64,000 nt of DNA, taken from NCBI RefSeq assembly GCF_023343835.1, contig NC_064434.1, positions 14,985,505 to 15,049,504 on the forward strand. Reading direction: 5' to 3'. Positions 39,347-51,818 of the stretch are shown one piece after another. The position numbers and the translations under genes are program-made. The notes under the pieces were generated by a model. That model was not told the origin of the DNA. It did no database searches and worked only from the letters and a program-made list of their open reading frames with translations. The DNA comes from Lagopus muta (taxonomy: Eukaryota; Chordata; Aves; Galliformes; Phasianidae). Position 1 is the stretch's first letter; each line of letters opens with the position of its first letter.

Positions 39347-40846
39347 GAGAAAGTTATTGTAAGTATATGGGAAACACTTTGGCTGTTGGTTCAGAGGTGG
39401 AGGTTCATAAACACTCATGCAGAAATGGGAGTGTGTGCAAGTTTCAGCACTGGCACTTTTGCCAGGGCTCTGAGAGGCAGCTGCTATGGATGCAAGGACA
39501 TGGGATCCTTGTCTCATGAGCAATCCTCCAGGTTTGGAGGTAGGCATCCAAAACTCTTCCGACTCTTTGGTCTGTTGTTTCCTGCTTCCCAAAAAATGAG
39601 AAACCAAGCATTCACAGGATGCACATGTGGTCTCACATAGTGGTCAGGCAAACTCTTATCCTCACTTAATGAAAGAGAGGTGTCAGGGAAAAGAAGACCC
39701 TCGAATGCAGAAGAAACCAGAAGTCACGCCCCAGAGTGAGTTTTGGCCTGTTTGCACACACTCATACAGTTTAACAGTCTGTTTACATTTCCTTAGCAAC
39801 CTTACATGGCTCCTTAAATATTTTCTTGTACACTTTGTCAATTTAGCATGGTGCTCTGTTTAAACATGACATACAGCTCCACATAGCAATTAAGGGCTTG
39901 CCCAGTGAAGCCCAAAAACTAATCTGTGACAAAACACTCCAGGCAGAACAGCACAAGACACTGGAAGCTTAAGAAAATACCATGAGGTCTGCAAAAATGA
40001 GGACGATGTGTTGCAAGGTATTTTGCAACTTGACACTGTACATGGTTGTAGGCAATCACTTAAAGTTGCTGTAAAGAGCAGGGAATCAAACATGTCTGAC
40101 ATTAATTTCACTGGTCTCTCTTTGTTGAGATCAGCATTGCTTGTGTGGTAGCTTTATGACTGTGGAACTCTGCTGCCTTTAAGCTACTAAGAACAAAATA
40201 TTTGGCTTATCTCCTGTTGTTTATGGATACTTTCAGGCTCTGTCAGGAGGTGACAGGCTCAGTTCCCCATAAATTCTGAAAGACAGTGAAATCAGTGAGA
40301 GGTTTTAGCTATCCCGGGCTGCTCGTTTTTTTTCAGAACATGGTGAAGCGGAGCTTTACCCAAATAGGTGTTCATGAATGTTTCCCAGCACTCTCTTAAT
40401 CCTTCAGGACAAGGCAATAATTTTTTTGAGGTTACCATTTCAAATGGTGAAATCAAGGGGATATTTGTATTCCACTCCATTTTTAGACCGTTGAGAAAAG
40501 CTAGCTAATACTTTAGATGCGTTCCTTGTAAGATGATGTGTATCTATCAGGTATAACTAGCACCAGACACCAAGCTGGGATAGCCAGTCTCTGCCATTTC
40601 CTGACTGAGACATTGGAGTTTTGAGGCAATTTCATTGGTATTGTTCTCTCTGCAGAGAAAAAATGAACAACGTAGGCAATGATAGTTATCCTTCTCTGAA
40701 AACCCACCAGGTAGCTCCTCCATATCCATACTGCATCCTCTCTTTCTGCTTTATCTCCTGCTTAGCACTGTAGTGTCTTTGTACCGTGTCTGTGCATTGT
40801 TCCCCAATAAGAATGCATGGCTTGCAGGCATAAAGAAAATCCATGC

Positions 40847-40876
40847 TTTTTTTTTCCCCCTTTTTTCTTTTTTTCT
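40847..40876 (+). repeat. Polypyrimidine tract
   Basis: T-rich tract with a C5 interruption. It could serve as a splice acceptor tract, but no AG plus coding exon follows. Confidence 0.85.
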
Positions 40877-41951
40877 GTGCAGCATTGTGCTAGATTAGCA
40901 AAGTGCAGATTTTTGGAGCATTTAAACAGTCTCTAGCTTTGGGCTAATAAAGAAAGCAAACTACCCTTTCCCAAAAGGGATTTGGCTGTTTTACTGAATC
41001 CTGGAGGAAACATCCAGCGCTCCTCCCGGGACAGCAGAGCCTCAAGTTCCAAGCAGCACAGCATGCACATGGGTGTTATGACCTGGGATAGGTTCCAGAA
41101 GGCAGCATGGGATAAAAAAAAAGAAAGAGCACTTCTCAACTTGTCAGACAAACCCAAGTGTGTACATAAGCAAATATGAGAATTGTGCAATTAAAGAGCA
41201 TACACCATATAATCCCTTCAAAACAAGCATATCTGTCAACAGGCTTTTTCACATCAGGTGTAAGACACACACATATACTCCTACTGCATAATGCTGCTCA
41301 ATTTAATATATGAGATTGTGACAGTATTTTTAATAATCTACGGGAGGCTTCATGTACATGAGATAAATAGTTATGCATTGCAAAGACTGAATAGTGAATG
41401 TTTTTTATCTTACGTGATGCAGCTTTACTCCTCCTCAATTTGCATACCTTTGCCAGGACTCAATAATTTAACTGATGGTTGTGGCATTTCTCTCAGTGTA
41501 AAATTTTAGAACAAGGGTATCTTTTTATTCTTTATGTAGAATCTTTATGCTGGAGACCCTGATAGTCCTCTTCCATAAGACAGTTTGAAGAAAAGTCACC
41601 AAGCACATGGTGGAGAAATGCAGGTCCAGCTTCACCTTCTTTCTTAAGCATGTAAGAACCCATCTGTTACTGAATAGTGTTTGGAATTTTTCTGGACAGA
41701 TTAGTTCACATTGGCCAAAAAGAGGCAATTGGAGTCTATCAGAATAAAGTAGGGAAGTTGTCGCATTTCTGTTAAGGCCTGCACAGATTACTCTGTAGAT
41801 CCACGAGAAATGTCTGAATTGCTGAAGCATGCAGAGGAACAGAGGCTTCAGCATCTCTTATCCAAGAGAGAACCTAAAGCTTAAGTGCAGTGTGCCTGTA
41901 GGTATGTGCTGTGCCATGACCCATAAGGAGGTGAGAGGGGAAATGAAAGGT

Positions 41952-41969
41952 AAAAAAAAAAAAAAAAAA
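41952..41969 (+). repeat. Poly(A) run, 18 bases
   Basis: Uninterrupted A run with no recognisable retroelement body upstream. Confidence 0.95.
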
Positions 41970-42037
41970 GGAAAGAGAATTTAATCCAGAGTAAGTTTGA
42001 GCACAGCTAGGAAAAAAACCACTCTTTTTTCATGGCA

Positions 42038-42093
42038 AGCTGATATGAGCTCTATCCACATGATAGACATAGCTGACATGAGCTCTATCCACA
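42038..42093 (+). repeat. Tandem duplication, 33-bp period
   Basis: Two 23-base copies containing tgagctctatccaca lie at 42,038-42,060 and 42,071-42,093 and differ at one base. Confidence 0.9.
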
Positions 42094-42684
42094 GCACTAC
42101 TCAAGTTGTGGCACCAGGCCAGACAATTCCAAAGGCCTGGAGTGTAAGTTAATTTCTGAAAAAAGATTCAGTAAAAGAGTGGAGAGAAGCAGCTCCATGT
42201 ATTTTCCCTTTCTCTAATGACATTGTTGCACAATATACAGAAAAGCCACAATTAGCTATTTCTAAGAGTTAGCAGTTTAATCACGTTCTTCAAATATATT
42301 AACAACACAACTCTGTGCATGGTTGAACCATACTGTTTCCCAGCAGGTTCCTTGAATGAACAGACTTCAACAGCAATTTGAGAGGATTTTGTGACTTTTT
42401 TCAGTCAAAGGTCTCTTTTCACTTGGAAATTCCATTTGGAGGTCATCTAGTAGTGTTTTAGAATAGGCTGCCAAAGGGAACTGTTGAAGTCTGCTCTTCA
42501 AGCCTTTGTCCGTGTGCATTTCACTTCTGGTATGCACGAATCCTGTGTTCATGACTATAAACTCTTGGGCAACAATAACTTGAGGCTGTGCCTGGCTTCT
42601 TGGGCTGATGGGCTCCACTTGTGAAGGACAAACTTTATCTGAAAACTTTCAGGCTGCCCTAATTTGGTTGAAACATGGCACAGT

Positions 42685-43200
42685 AACAGCTGAGGCTAGA
42701 AGGGACACCATCAGATTACCTAGCACCACCTGCACCTTGCGTAAGCCTGGCACAAGCACAGAAGGTTGCTCAGTGCCTTGTCCAGTTGGAATTTGAGGAT
42801 CCCCAGGACAGAAGACTCCTCACCCCCTTTGGGAAACATGCTTCAGTGTTTGGCTACCGTCACTGCAAAAAGGGTATTTTTTCTATGTGATTGGAATTTC
42901 CTGTCTTTCAGTTCACCCTGTTGCCTCTTGTCCTCTGACTGGACAGCACTGAAAAGATGCTGGTTCTGCTGGTTCTTTTACTACCTTCCTTTTAGTATTT
43001 ACACACACAGATAAAATCTCTCTGAGCCTTCCCTCCTCCCAGCTAAACAATTCCAGCTGCCTCAGCCTCTCCTTGTATGACACATGCTCTGCTCTGGGTC
43101 ACCTTTCTCTCACAGAACTTGCTCCACTATGCGCGTGCCTCTCTAGTGCTGGGGAACCCAGAACTGGACACAGCACTCACTAGGTGAGATGATTTCCTAC
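42685..43200 (-). mobile_element. Diverged CR1 LINE, 3' half
   Basis: In complement this follows the CR1 3' region and the end of ORF2: ccaggacagaagactcctc, tctctgagccttccctcctcc, cagctaaacaattccagctgc, aacttgctccactatgc, ggggaacccagaactggac. Several indels and substitutions leave no useful open frame. Older than the 19.9 and 27.5 kb copies. Confidence 0.85.
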
Positions 43201-46200
43201 CCTCGACCTTTCCTGGGTCTCCTGAAAGCAAATCTTACCAGTAAAAAACAAGGATAGTAATTTAGTTCTGCAGTATAGAGCATTCTGTTATATTTTGCTG
43301 TGGTACTTCTTGTATCTGTATAGAGGTTAGCAAATGAAAACAAGGAGGGCTGAGGCTGAGGCTTACCTCTTGAGCCACATGCATCTGAACAGCATGTGTC
43401 TAAAACTCCTGTTCTCCTGGTGTATCACATAGGGATAAGAAAAGCTCTTAGAAGTATTTCCTGCAGAATCATATGTGATATTGGCAATGTAAATCTGGTC
43501 TAGGCAAAAAAAAAAGACAAAAATAGGATGATATTTTAACAATGATAAAAGAGCGAGATTTGTCTGTGTGAAAAGCCTGTTTTTTTAAACACAACTTGTA
43601 TAACTAGGAACTGGAGATAATGCAAGAATGAAAGCAACCTTCTAGAATCAAATTTTGAAGTTTCTGATCAAATTCCTGTTATTGTATTGTTAAGGAAGTG
43701 GCCTCATTTGTGAGCTGGGATGATCCTAGAAGAGCTTCCTGTTTAAAGCAGCAGTGCACCCCCAGAACCATCCGTCATACGATTCATAGCATTCGCCCAA
43801 CTGGAGCACGACAGGAGCAGTGCTCCATTCAGCTTCAGGAGTCCTTATGACATTATGCACTGCAGCATCTCAGAGTCAGTATTTCTCCACTGTGTCACAG
43901 TAGTTCTGTAATAGAAATGGGTAGTCAGGAAGAGATGAAGCACCTTCACTGTGCCTGGGAATCAGGTCAGTGCTCTCACGTCCTCTCTGATGGTAGCTAA
44001 GTAGTTCATAAAAAGTGCAAAAAATCTGAAAAGCAAACTACCTGGCATGCACACACGTTTCTTCCACAGAACAGCTAGCAATAGATTAAGAACTAGAAGT
44101 CCAGAGCTTAAAGATTTATATTCCTTGTAATTATAAATTATGTCTACAGTCACTGATGCTTCCCTACCTTTAGCATGGCTGTCATGTTCTGGTGATTAGT
44201 TTCACAAAGTAGTGATGTGTTTTTAAACTTTTTGGCTATTCTACCTTTTTTTTCTCATGGAATTTCATTATAATATGGTACTTCCAAATGGAAACTGAGA
44301 ACAGTTAAGCTCTTCATTGTTTTCTCAATGCTGTAATTGTATTTAAACAAGAGGAGGAGACAGAGCCAGTGCTGCTATGAAATCTTTAGTGCTCACTACT
44401 CCTTATTAAAAGCAAACACAATCATAAGGCTAAATAAAAATGTCAAAATTAAGAAGAGGATGAAGTAAATCAAGAAGTAATGTGTCAGGCAGATTTGCTC
44501 ACCACATGAAAGCTGTGTAGGCAAAATGTTACGAAATGATGTTATGATATTTTGATCTCTGTAAGAGCAGAGCAAGCCAGTGTTATGAACTGGCTTTGTT
44601 ATATGCAGATATGTTGTATCTCACTCTTCAAACAGTGGTAGCTGCTACTAAAAAGGATGGAACATTTCATTTGGGCTACTTACATTTTCATGGCCCTGTT
44701 TCAAATATGCCCCACAAATATGATATATTGTAAAAACAGGTTAAATTTACTGTCAATACAAATATTGGTTCTTGGAATCACGGAGAGAGAACATATATCT
44801 GAGTTTGTGCGTGACTTGAAGTTGCTCTCAGAAACTCTACTTGCTGCTGTGCCCAACTGTTACTCATTAAGGATTTGTGTGTGTTGTGGAGGGGACTACA
44901 TTATTATAATGACCTCTCATGAATATGTGTTGGACAAGGCCCAAATGCTTGCAGAGGGCCTCTTATCAGATGGGACATCAAGATGTAATTAGCAAAGTTA
45001 AGTCTCAGTGAAGTACTTTCATGCTCAGTGGCTGGCTGGTGTGAGGCTCCAGAATCACTTCTTCTCAGGTCTCTAACCTCAGCAAAATTCCCCTGTCCTG
45101 CTGCTCTGAAAAATGAAGGCTTCCTCGTAGGACATATGGCAACAATTTCTTGATGACTGAAGCCAGACAAAGGAAGAGAAGAGCAGGTGGGTCCTGGAAC
45201 AAATGCAGAAACATTTGGGCTCTGACTCAGTGACAAGTTTAATTGCACTGGGCTGTTCCAGGCGGCGGCATCCCCCGTACCACCTTTCCATTCATCAGCT
45301 GACAGCCCTATTTCTGTACACAACACCGGTTCTGTCCACTGTGCAGTCTGCTGGCAATGAAGAAGTACCTCAAGCTATGCTGGCTCCAGTGTCACAGTCA
45401 GAAGCAGTAAGGGAGGAACTTTCAGAGCAAGAGCTTCAAAGCTGTGTGTAGAGGAGATAGTGGTAATGCTAATTGAAGCAGGCATTATGTGGTACAGGAA
45501 TAAACCTATCCTGTTAGCAGGTGCAACTTTTATACAGAGTGTAAAAGGAATGGCAAGCAATGAGATGAGTAACACGAATGGACCCTGAAGATCTGATAAC
45601 AAAAATCTTCCAAAAGAGAGAAATTCAAACTCAGGTGAACACATAAGGACCAACTTCAGAAACCCCTCAAGGAGAAGTTCCTACTTCTAACCAAACGGAA
45701 TTAAAATCAGGACTGAACATGCACGCTGTTCAGAACAGAAGGAACCATCCTGATCTGAGTGGCGATGACCACATGTCTTAGAAAACTATCTGGGGCAATC
45801 TGCTTCAAAGGGACAGAAAAAGAAAATTCCAAAAAGTAAATCTGCCTTATCTGTGAGCATGAAGCAACTGAAAGGAAAACTTATTTGGTAAGCATCACTT
45901 TAAACTGCTTTTTTATTACGTACTTTACATCCTCTCCTACACTTCAATATTTTCTCTTAGAATAAACTTATCTTACTCACCAACCTTATCTTGGAATTAA
46001 AAGTAAATCTTAAGCAACTCTGGCAAGAATAAGGTGTGCTATTCTTTCAGAAACAATCCAAACAAAGAAGAGATTTAGTCCTATCCTATTGCACTCACCT
46101 AGGGCAAGTGGGAGGGATCCTGGGAACTGAACTCTTTGCGTAGCAAGGATCAGTTTGAGAACCTGTAACATCAGATATCAGGAAAAGTTAGGTTTCCCCT

Positions 46201-48054
46201 TTCAACTAGGAGACAGCCCAGAAACCTGAGAATCCTATTAAAAGCAGTTATTTCCATGGTGCTGTTGCAATTTAACAGGAAACTAAATGATTTATCAATG
46301 ATACATTTATCCATAAGCATTTAATATGACTTTTTAAAAATAGTTAGGGCAGTAAAATAGGTAACCTTGTCAGCTCCTGAGGACTGTTTCATAGACTGAC
46401 AGGTGGATTCCCTTTCCATCTACCTCATGTTCACAGTCTTATGCACACCTAATTAAGCTCTAAACAACAATTTATGAACTCATAATTTAGCTTTGAAGTT
46501 CGTTGCTTTTATTGCAGTTTTGAAAAAGAGCCTCTAATACCCACACTTTTTGATCATCAGTGACAATACCCCACTTGCACTGAAGTTACTGCAAGCTAAA
46601 AACACTGCACTGTCAGTTTGCATTTTTTCCCATAAATTATTTCACGAATAGAACTTGCTTTGCAAAGGTGGTTCATTTATTAGAGCAACGTCTTGCTGCT
46701 CAAGTCAGTTGTTTTGTCCTTGTCGTACAAGCATGAGCTCCTTTAGTCAGGAAATTACCATTTCTAAGATCTGCACCTGAGAGCTGCTACTTACAGCTGA
46801 AAAGTCTAGTGAGCTTTCCCACATCCCTCTGTACAAACCCTGCTTGAATTTGCTAACAGACAGGTTATAACTGAAAAGCAGCATGGGCTGAGCAGGAGTT
46901 CCCAGGTGACACTGATGCATTTCCCCATTGCTGAATGGGAGAAGGTTGGCCCAAATGCTTGATTGTTTTCGATAGTTGTTGCCTTATAAGTGGAGAGGCT
47001 TCTTTGCTCTGTAGGAATGAAACACAAGAAATCCAGAATCTAAAACCAAAATGTCCTAAAAGAGCTAAAGGGAGATTTTAGCAACTGAGTGCAGAAAAGT
47101 TTATTTATTTAGTTATTTCCCTAATAACTAAAGAGAAAAACAAAAATTACATGACCTAGCAGTGAGCAGTGCCATCATTAAAGAATTCCTACCGACATGA
47201 ACAGGAATCACACGGGGCACTGAATTACCAATATAGCAGAACTGACTAATTAGAGATTACATTAGATTAGTAAACAGTGGATGCATGTGAAACTTATTGT
47301 GTTGGGATATTTGAAATACTTCAAGGGATGGCAAAAGGCTGCTTTGCAGGAATGGTGAGACCTAGCTACAAGTGGCAAAATTCAATAGCAGAATTTTTGG
47401 TTTGGTTGATTGGCATTAGCTTCTGCAGAAACATTTTTTTCTCTTTAGAATGAAGTCTCAGATATTTTAGCCTAATCACAGCCAGAGAGGTAAAGCTAAA
47501 ATAAGACTTTACTCTGGAAAAGGGATAATCTCTCCAGAGCTAATACTGAAACTTGTTTTCTTCTTCATCTGTTGTGCTAAAAGGAGTTCTAAGGATTGTT
47601 CCTGTGTTTTCAGAACTATCTTACCGAGCAGAGAGAGGAATAAAAACTGCACCCTGTGAGGTGCATCTGATAACATTGTCCCAGTGCCTCTGCCTATCCT
47701 CTCCACACATCTTCTCTTTTGGTTCTTCATTGTTCAATGTCACGTGGTTAGGCTGGTACTGTAAACAACCCAATATCTTACATGGTCATTTGGCTAAACA
47801 ACGCTTACAGGAAACGTCTGTTACATCGAGGCTGCAGCATTCTGACAGACCGAGTGACCTCTCTGGGGCTGAGATGCCTTTGAGTTCGTCTTTATAAAAC
47901 TGTGAGCACTTATGGAACCACAGAAACTTAATCACAGAACACCAGAAGTAGTTCATAGCACATCGAGTCACTGTCTGGGGATTACTTAACCAACACATCC
48001 CCTCCTGAGCTCTGACTGACAGCTGTTGGTGGAATTTCCTCATGGAGTAGTGGG
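43201..48054. other. Intergenic, no feature recognised
   Basis: AT-rich DNA with chance open frames (the longest about 140 codons, minus strand, 44,904-45,326). Nothing in it resembles a known family, and I see no repeat signature. Confidence 0.65.
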
Positions 48055-48368
48055 GGTGCTACAGGAAAGCTGGGGAGGAACTTTTTAGATGGGCATGTGG
48101 TGGCAGGATAGGGGGAAATGGTTTTAAACTGGAAGTTGGTAGATTTAGAGTAGATATTAGGAATAAATTCTTTACTGTGAGGGTGCTGAGACAGTGGATC
48201 AGGTTGTCAGTGAGGCTGTGGATGTCCCCTCCCTGGAAGCATTCAAGGCCAGGCTGGATGGGGCTGTGAGCACCCTGGTCTGGTGGGAGGAGTCCCTGCC
48301 TGTAGCAGGGGGTTGGAACTGGATGATCCTAAAGGTCCCTTCCAACCCAAACCATGCTGTGATTCTAA
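48055..48368 (+). mobile_element. CR1 LINE, 3' end
   Basis: Sense-orientation CR1: gggggaaatggttttaaactgg, tgtcccctccctggaagcattc, aaggccaggctggatggggc, ggaactggatgatcctaaagg, with one and a half octamers at the end (gctgtgattctaag). 5'-truncated. Confidence 0.92.
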
Positions 48369-50771
48369 GTACTGCTTCTTGCTCGTTATATGCAAGTATT
48401 TCCAACAGCATGAAAGTAAGTAATATTTATTGAAAACTGTTCCACTTACATGACCAACAACTCTTACAGGTTCCCTACTCTGGGTACGCTAGCTTCTTTG
48501 TATCACTTTCCAACCTGCTTTTTCACGGCATCACGTGAAGGATTTCTGCATACAACTTCCAGGGCTGTCAGTGTGTCAGTGCAAAGCGGAGTGCTGCTGT
48601 TCACCAGCCGATGTCTCACTGTCCAACAGACAACACAGAGACAACAGTCTTTTCACAGAGGGAGGAAATTCTTAACAATGCTAAAAATGTGTAATGAAAT
48701 CTCTTAAAAAAAAAAAAAAAAAAGCACCAGAAGACCAAGTTTTATCGTAATGCCTGTGAAAGCCCTCAGCACACAGTTTATAGCTGATACCAAAGGTACA
48801 TTACAGCATAAATTGCTTATTTTCCTATTATTTTCTTCCCAGCCGACATTTGCGTGCCTCACTTTTAATTGAAAACCTGGATTTTAAGCTGTGTGGGGCA
48901 GGAGCCTTTTTGTTCTTCATGTAATTCATCTGCCCTGTCAATACAAAGGGACCATTATTTTAAGACACATTTCTTTGTCACTGTCTAATGCACGCTTTCC
49001 TAAATAACTGCACAAGAACACCTTCTCCAAACATTGCATCTTTTTCCAATGGAAGCTTTGGACAGATGCAATCATGTAACTTAATGCCTCAGCTGATAAC
49101 TATTTGTAATGATAATGGAGTTTACTGTGTAAACAAATGTGTCTTTCAGGTTTGAACTCTGAAGATGCTGAAGTCATGCGAGGAAATGCATTTTTGTATT
49201 TTCTCAGCCTATGCATGCGAAAAAGAATGAAAATCATTGTAAAAGCAAGGACTGTGTTTTAAAACCAGCTGATTTCTTATGCCATGACAGTGTGAGCTTA
49301 TTTTCAGACAATCTGTTAATTGAACCCAGGAGCTTCATTCAGCAGGTCGATTACTTGGTGCATATATTTCATGAAACTCTCAGTAACACCACCTCCCTGG
49401 GTTTATTTAGAATCATTCCTCGTGACCGGACTGCGCCTCAGAACTAGCTATGGGCAGTCTCTAAAGCAGTCCTTCTGCAGTTTCAGGTGAGAATTTAGAT
49501 TAAGACTTCCAAATATTTGTGTAGGGATATGTCTACTATTGAATCAGAGAAATAAGCTTAGCCTTTCTATACACGTATGTGTTGCCTATTGCAGATGGAG
49601 CCCAGTGGCACTGCACTCCTGAGAACTTACTTACATGTATGTAGATACGTTTGGGGGGTTCACATTTACAGGACTGATTCAGAATTAATTGGGAAAAGGT
49701 GTGGGTGGTTGTTTTTTTTTTTTCCTTTCTGAAGGCAGCTCTTTGCTTTACTTACAAAAACATCATGCGATTGCTTCTGAAGCTGCAGATGCAACCACAC
49801 TTGTAATTGCTTGTCACACAGTGAAGAAAACTAATTTAAACCGCTTATTTGTAGCTATTAACCAGTCTCTTTAACTGCAGACAAAAGACCAGCTACAAGC
49901 TAAAAGGAGAGACCTGGTCTTCAACTCATAAGAAAAGCACCGGATATTTTCAGATAATTATACCTCCATTTTCCTGCTACAACCAATTAGAATTAATTGT
50001 GAACTTAAATGGGTATGCAAATCACTCACCTAGCTGTTCTTCCAGCTAGGAAGACAAACATTTCATTTTCATTTTTTGTGTACTTAAAACCAAGGTGAAA
50101 GTTTTGTGCTTGCGGGAAGCACAGTGATTAATGTGATATGCAGGCAAAATACGTACATTTAGCAGGATTATAGGCAAGATACCCAATCCATATATTTTAA
50201 ATGTTTAATAAACTTCAGGGAATAACCTGCAGCTTTCTGCCAAGAGATCCAGAATTCCTGAGCAGTTACAGATTCAGACACTATGTTCCATTGGAGGCTC
50301 CTCTGTCTTTTAGAAAAATTAATGCAAAAACTTAGTTCATAAGAAGAACACTGACACAATGGAGGAGTCTAACATGAAAGCAGCAGGGCAGGTTACTAAA
50401 GCAGAACCACTCAGTACTAATCCTGATGCATGAGCTAACCGGCAGCTTGCTGCAGTCCTCACATAAGTCATTGAAGACTTTGCTTCGTTTCGTGTTGCAG
50501 GGCTCACTGGGCAGAAAGAAGAGCTGTGCCACACATCGGTTTGTTGCTGTTGGCACCAAGTCACTTCTTGCTTTCTTTGGGGAAACCACTGCAAGCCTGA
50601 GCCTACTGGAAAGGCTTACAACTTATGGCTGTACTGCTTCAGGTTTGTGTATGTAAGAAACAGACCCTCAATAAAGGAAAAATTGTGGCTTGCAGCCATG
50701 GTAGATGGACCTCCCTGAAGTCAGAAGTTGGAAGAGGTGTTTTGTTGTTTTTTTTGCCGAGTTGTCGAGAA
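48369..50771. other. Upstream flank of the MBOAT2 promoter, no gene recognised
   Basis: AT-rich DNA leading up to the CR1 fragment and the CpG island. Open frames overlap on both strands and match nothing. It could hold distal promoter elements, but none is readable by eye. Confidence 0.6.
48706..48723 (+). repeat. Poly(A) run, 18 bases
   Basis: Uninterrupted A run about 340 bases downstream of a CR1 copy. CR1 does not end in poly(A), so the two are unrelated. Confidence 0.95.
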
Positions 50772-50890
50772 CTCTTTATGATGGGGATGGAGCACCTCTC
50801 CCACCAGAAAAGGCTGAGAGAGCTGGGACCGCCCAGCCTGCAGAACAGGAGGCTCAGGGGCATCTCCACCTCCAGAGACACCTGAAGGGA
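50772..50890 (+). mobile_element. CR1 LINE fragment next to the CpG island
   Basis: The sequence gatggggatggagcacctctcccaccagaaaaggctgagagagctggga ... agcctgcagaacaggaggctcagg is the CR1 ORF2 end (GMEHLSHQKRLRELG in one frame). It stops about 25 bases before the CpG island begins and lacks the 3' end. Confidence 0.85.
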
Positions 50891-51499
50891 GGGCAAGGGA
50901 GCAGAGCCAGACTCCGTCCGTGGCGCCCAGAACCAGGACAAGAGGCGCTGGGCACAAACCGGAGCGCAGGAGGCTGTGTGGGCACCGGGAGCACTCCTGT
51001 GCGGTGTGGCGACGGAGCACAGGCAGCCGGAGACGCGGGCTCTTCTCCTCGGATACCCAGAAGCCCCCAGACGCGGCGCACGACGCCGTGTGTCCGCGCT
51101 GCAGCAGGGCTGGGCACGGCGCGCCCGGAGGGCCTTCCCAGCTTCGGCCGCGCGTGGCCCGTGACGCGGGCCGACCCCGGCCCTCGCTCGGCAGAGCCGC
51201 ATTCTGGAGGGCCGCTGCCCCGCCCGCAGCCCCGCGGCTGCCGCCGGCCCCCGGGAGGAAGATGCCGTTTCCTCTCAGGTGTTCCCGTCTATTTATGAGC
51301 GCCCTCTCCACGCCCCTCCCGCATCCTTTTCCCCTCGCGGCCGCGGGGCGAGGCTCCAGGCCGGGCGCGCTACCTGAGCGCGGCCACGGACCCACCTCGG
51401 CGACGGGCGGCCCGGACGAGGCCGGCCCGTCCCCGCGCCGCCCCGCACCGGCGCCGCCCCTCCGAGCTCCATCTTCCCCCTCCCGCACCCCGCGCCGGC

Positions 51500-51746
51500 C
51501 CGGCGAGGGGCGGGGATTGGGCGAGCCCTCCCGTCACTCCGCGCTCGCGCCGCGCTCCCATTGGCCGCTGGCGCCGTCAGTCGGCGGCAGGGTCGCGCCG
51601 GCCCCTTGTTGTCACGGCGCCGTGCGGGGCTGGGGCTCTTCGCGCCGCCGTTGTTGCCGCCGCCGCCACCGCCACCGCCTCGGGCGCCCGGCAAGGAGCG
51701 ATTCCTCCGGCTCCGCCGCCCGCTCTCCCGGCGCGGGTGAGACGCC
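51500..51746 (+). promoter_or_regulatory. Probable core promoter and 5' leader of MBOAT2
   Basis: A GC box (GGGGCGGGG) lies at 51,507-51,515, directly followed by an inverted CCAAT box (ATTGG, 51,516-51,520). A second ATTGG lies at 51,560-51,564, about 44 bases on. Paired CCAAT boxes plus a GC box suit NF-Y and Sp1 binding at a TATA-less CpG promoter. Downstream, 51,644-51,679 is GCC-rich, as in many structured 5' leaders. By inference the transcription start lies roughly between 51,580 and 51,680; nothing in the sequence fixes it exactly. A TATA-like tctatttatgag at 51,288-51,299 is probably too far upstream to position this start. Confidence 0.55.
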
Positions 51747-51818
51747 ATGGCCACTAGCACCACGGGCTCCACGCTGTTGCAGCCCCTCAGCAACGCCGTG
51801 CGCCTGCCCGTCGACCAG
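51747..51818 (+). CDS. MBOAT2: MBOAT2, first coding exon (24 codons, rest of gene beyond window)
   Basis: The exon encodes a 24-residue N-terminus beginning MATSTTGSTLLQPLSNAV and ending in LPVDQ. I recognise this as the start of MBOAT2 (also called LPCAT4/LPEAT); the paralogue MBOAT1 is much less similar here. An in-frame TGA at 51,738-51,740, two codons upstream, fixes this ATG as the first possible start, and the context gccATGG is a strong Kozak site. The exon ends CAG|GTGAGG at 51,818/51,819, a consensus donor in phase 0. Known of the family: MBOAT2 is a multi-pass ER membrane O-acyltransferase that moves fatty acyl groups from acyl-CoA to lysophospholipids, chiefly lysophosphatidylethanolamine (Lands cycle), and it has been reported to suppress ferroptosis. 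The exon stops before the first membrane segment; the catalytic Asn and His lie in later exons outside the window. The identification rests on my memory of the vertebrate N-terminus, not a search. Confidence 0.88.

Larger units (their letters stand above)
31916..42684. other. Intergenic stretch free of recognisable CR1
   Basis: In 10.8 kb I recognise no CR1 copy of any age, although the surrounding DNA has one every few kilobases. It contains the CpG-rich block at 36.6-37.4 kb, a small tandem duplication at 42.0 kb, simple repeats and a short tagatc palindromic repeat (35,833-35,849). No coding exon is supported. Confidence 0.55.

Noticed and set aside
44904..45326. A 140-codon minus-strand open frame
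   Set aside because: Within chance expectation and without any family signature.
51288..51299. TATA-like tctatttatgag upstream of the MBOAT2 leader
   Set aside because: It lies about 450 bases before the ATG inside a CpG island with CCAAT and GC boxes much nearer; it probably does not set the start site.
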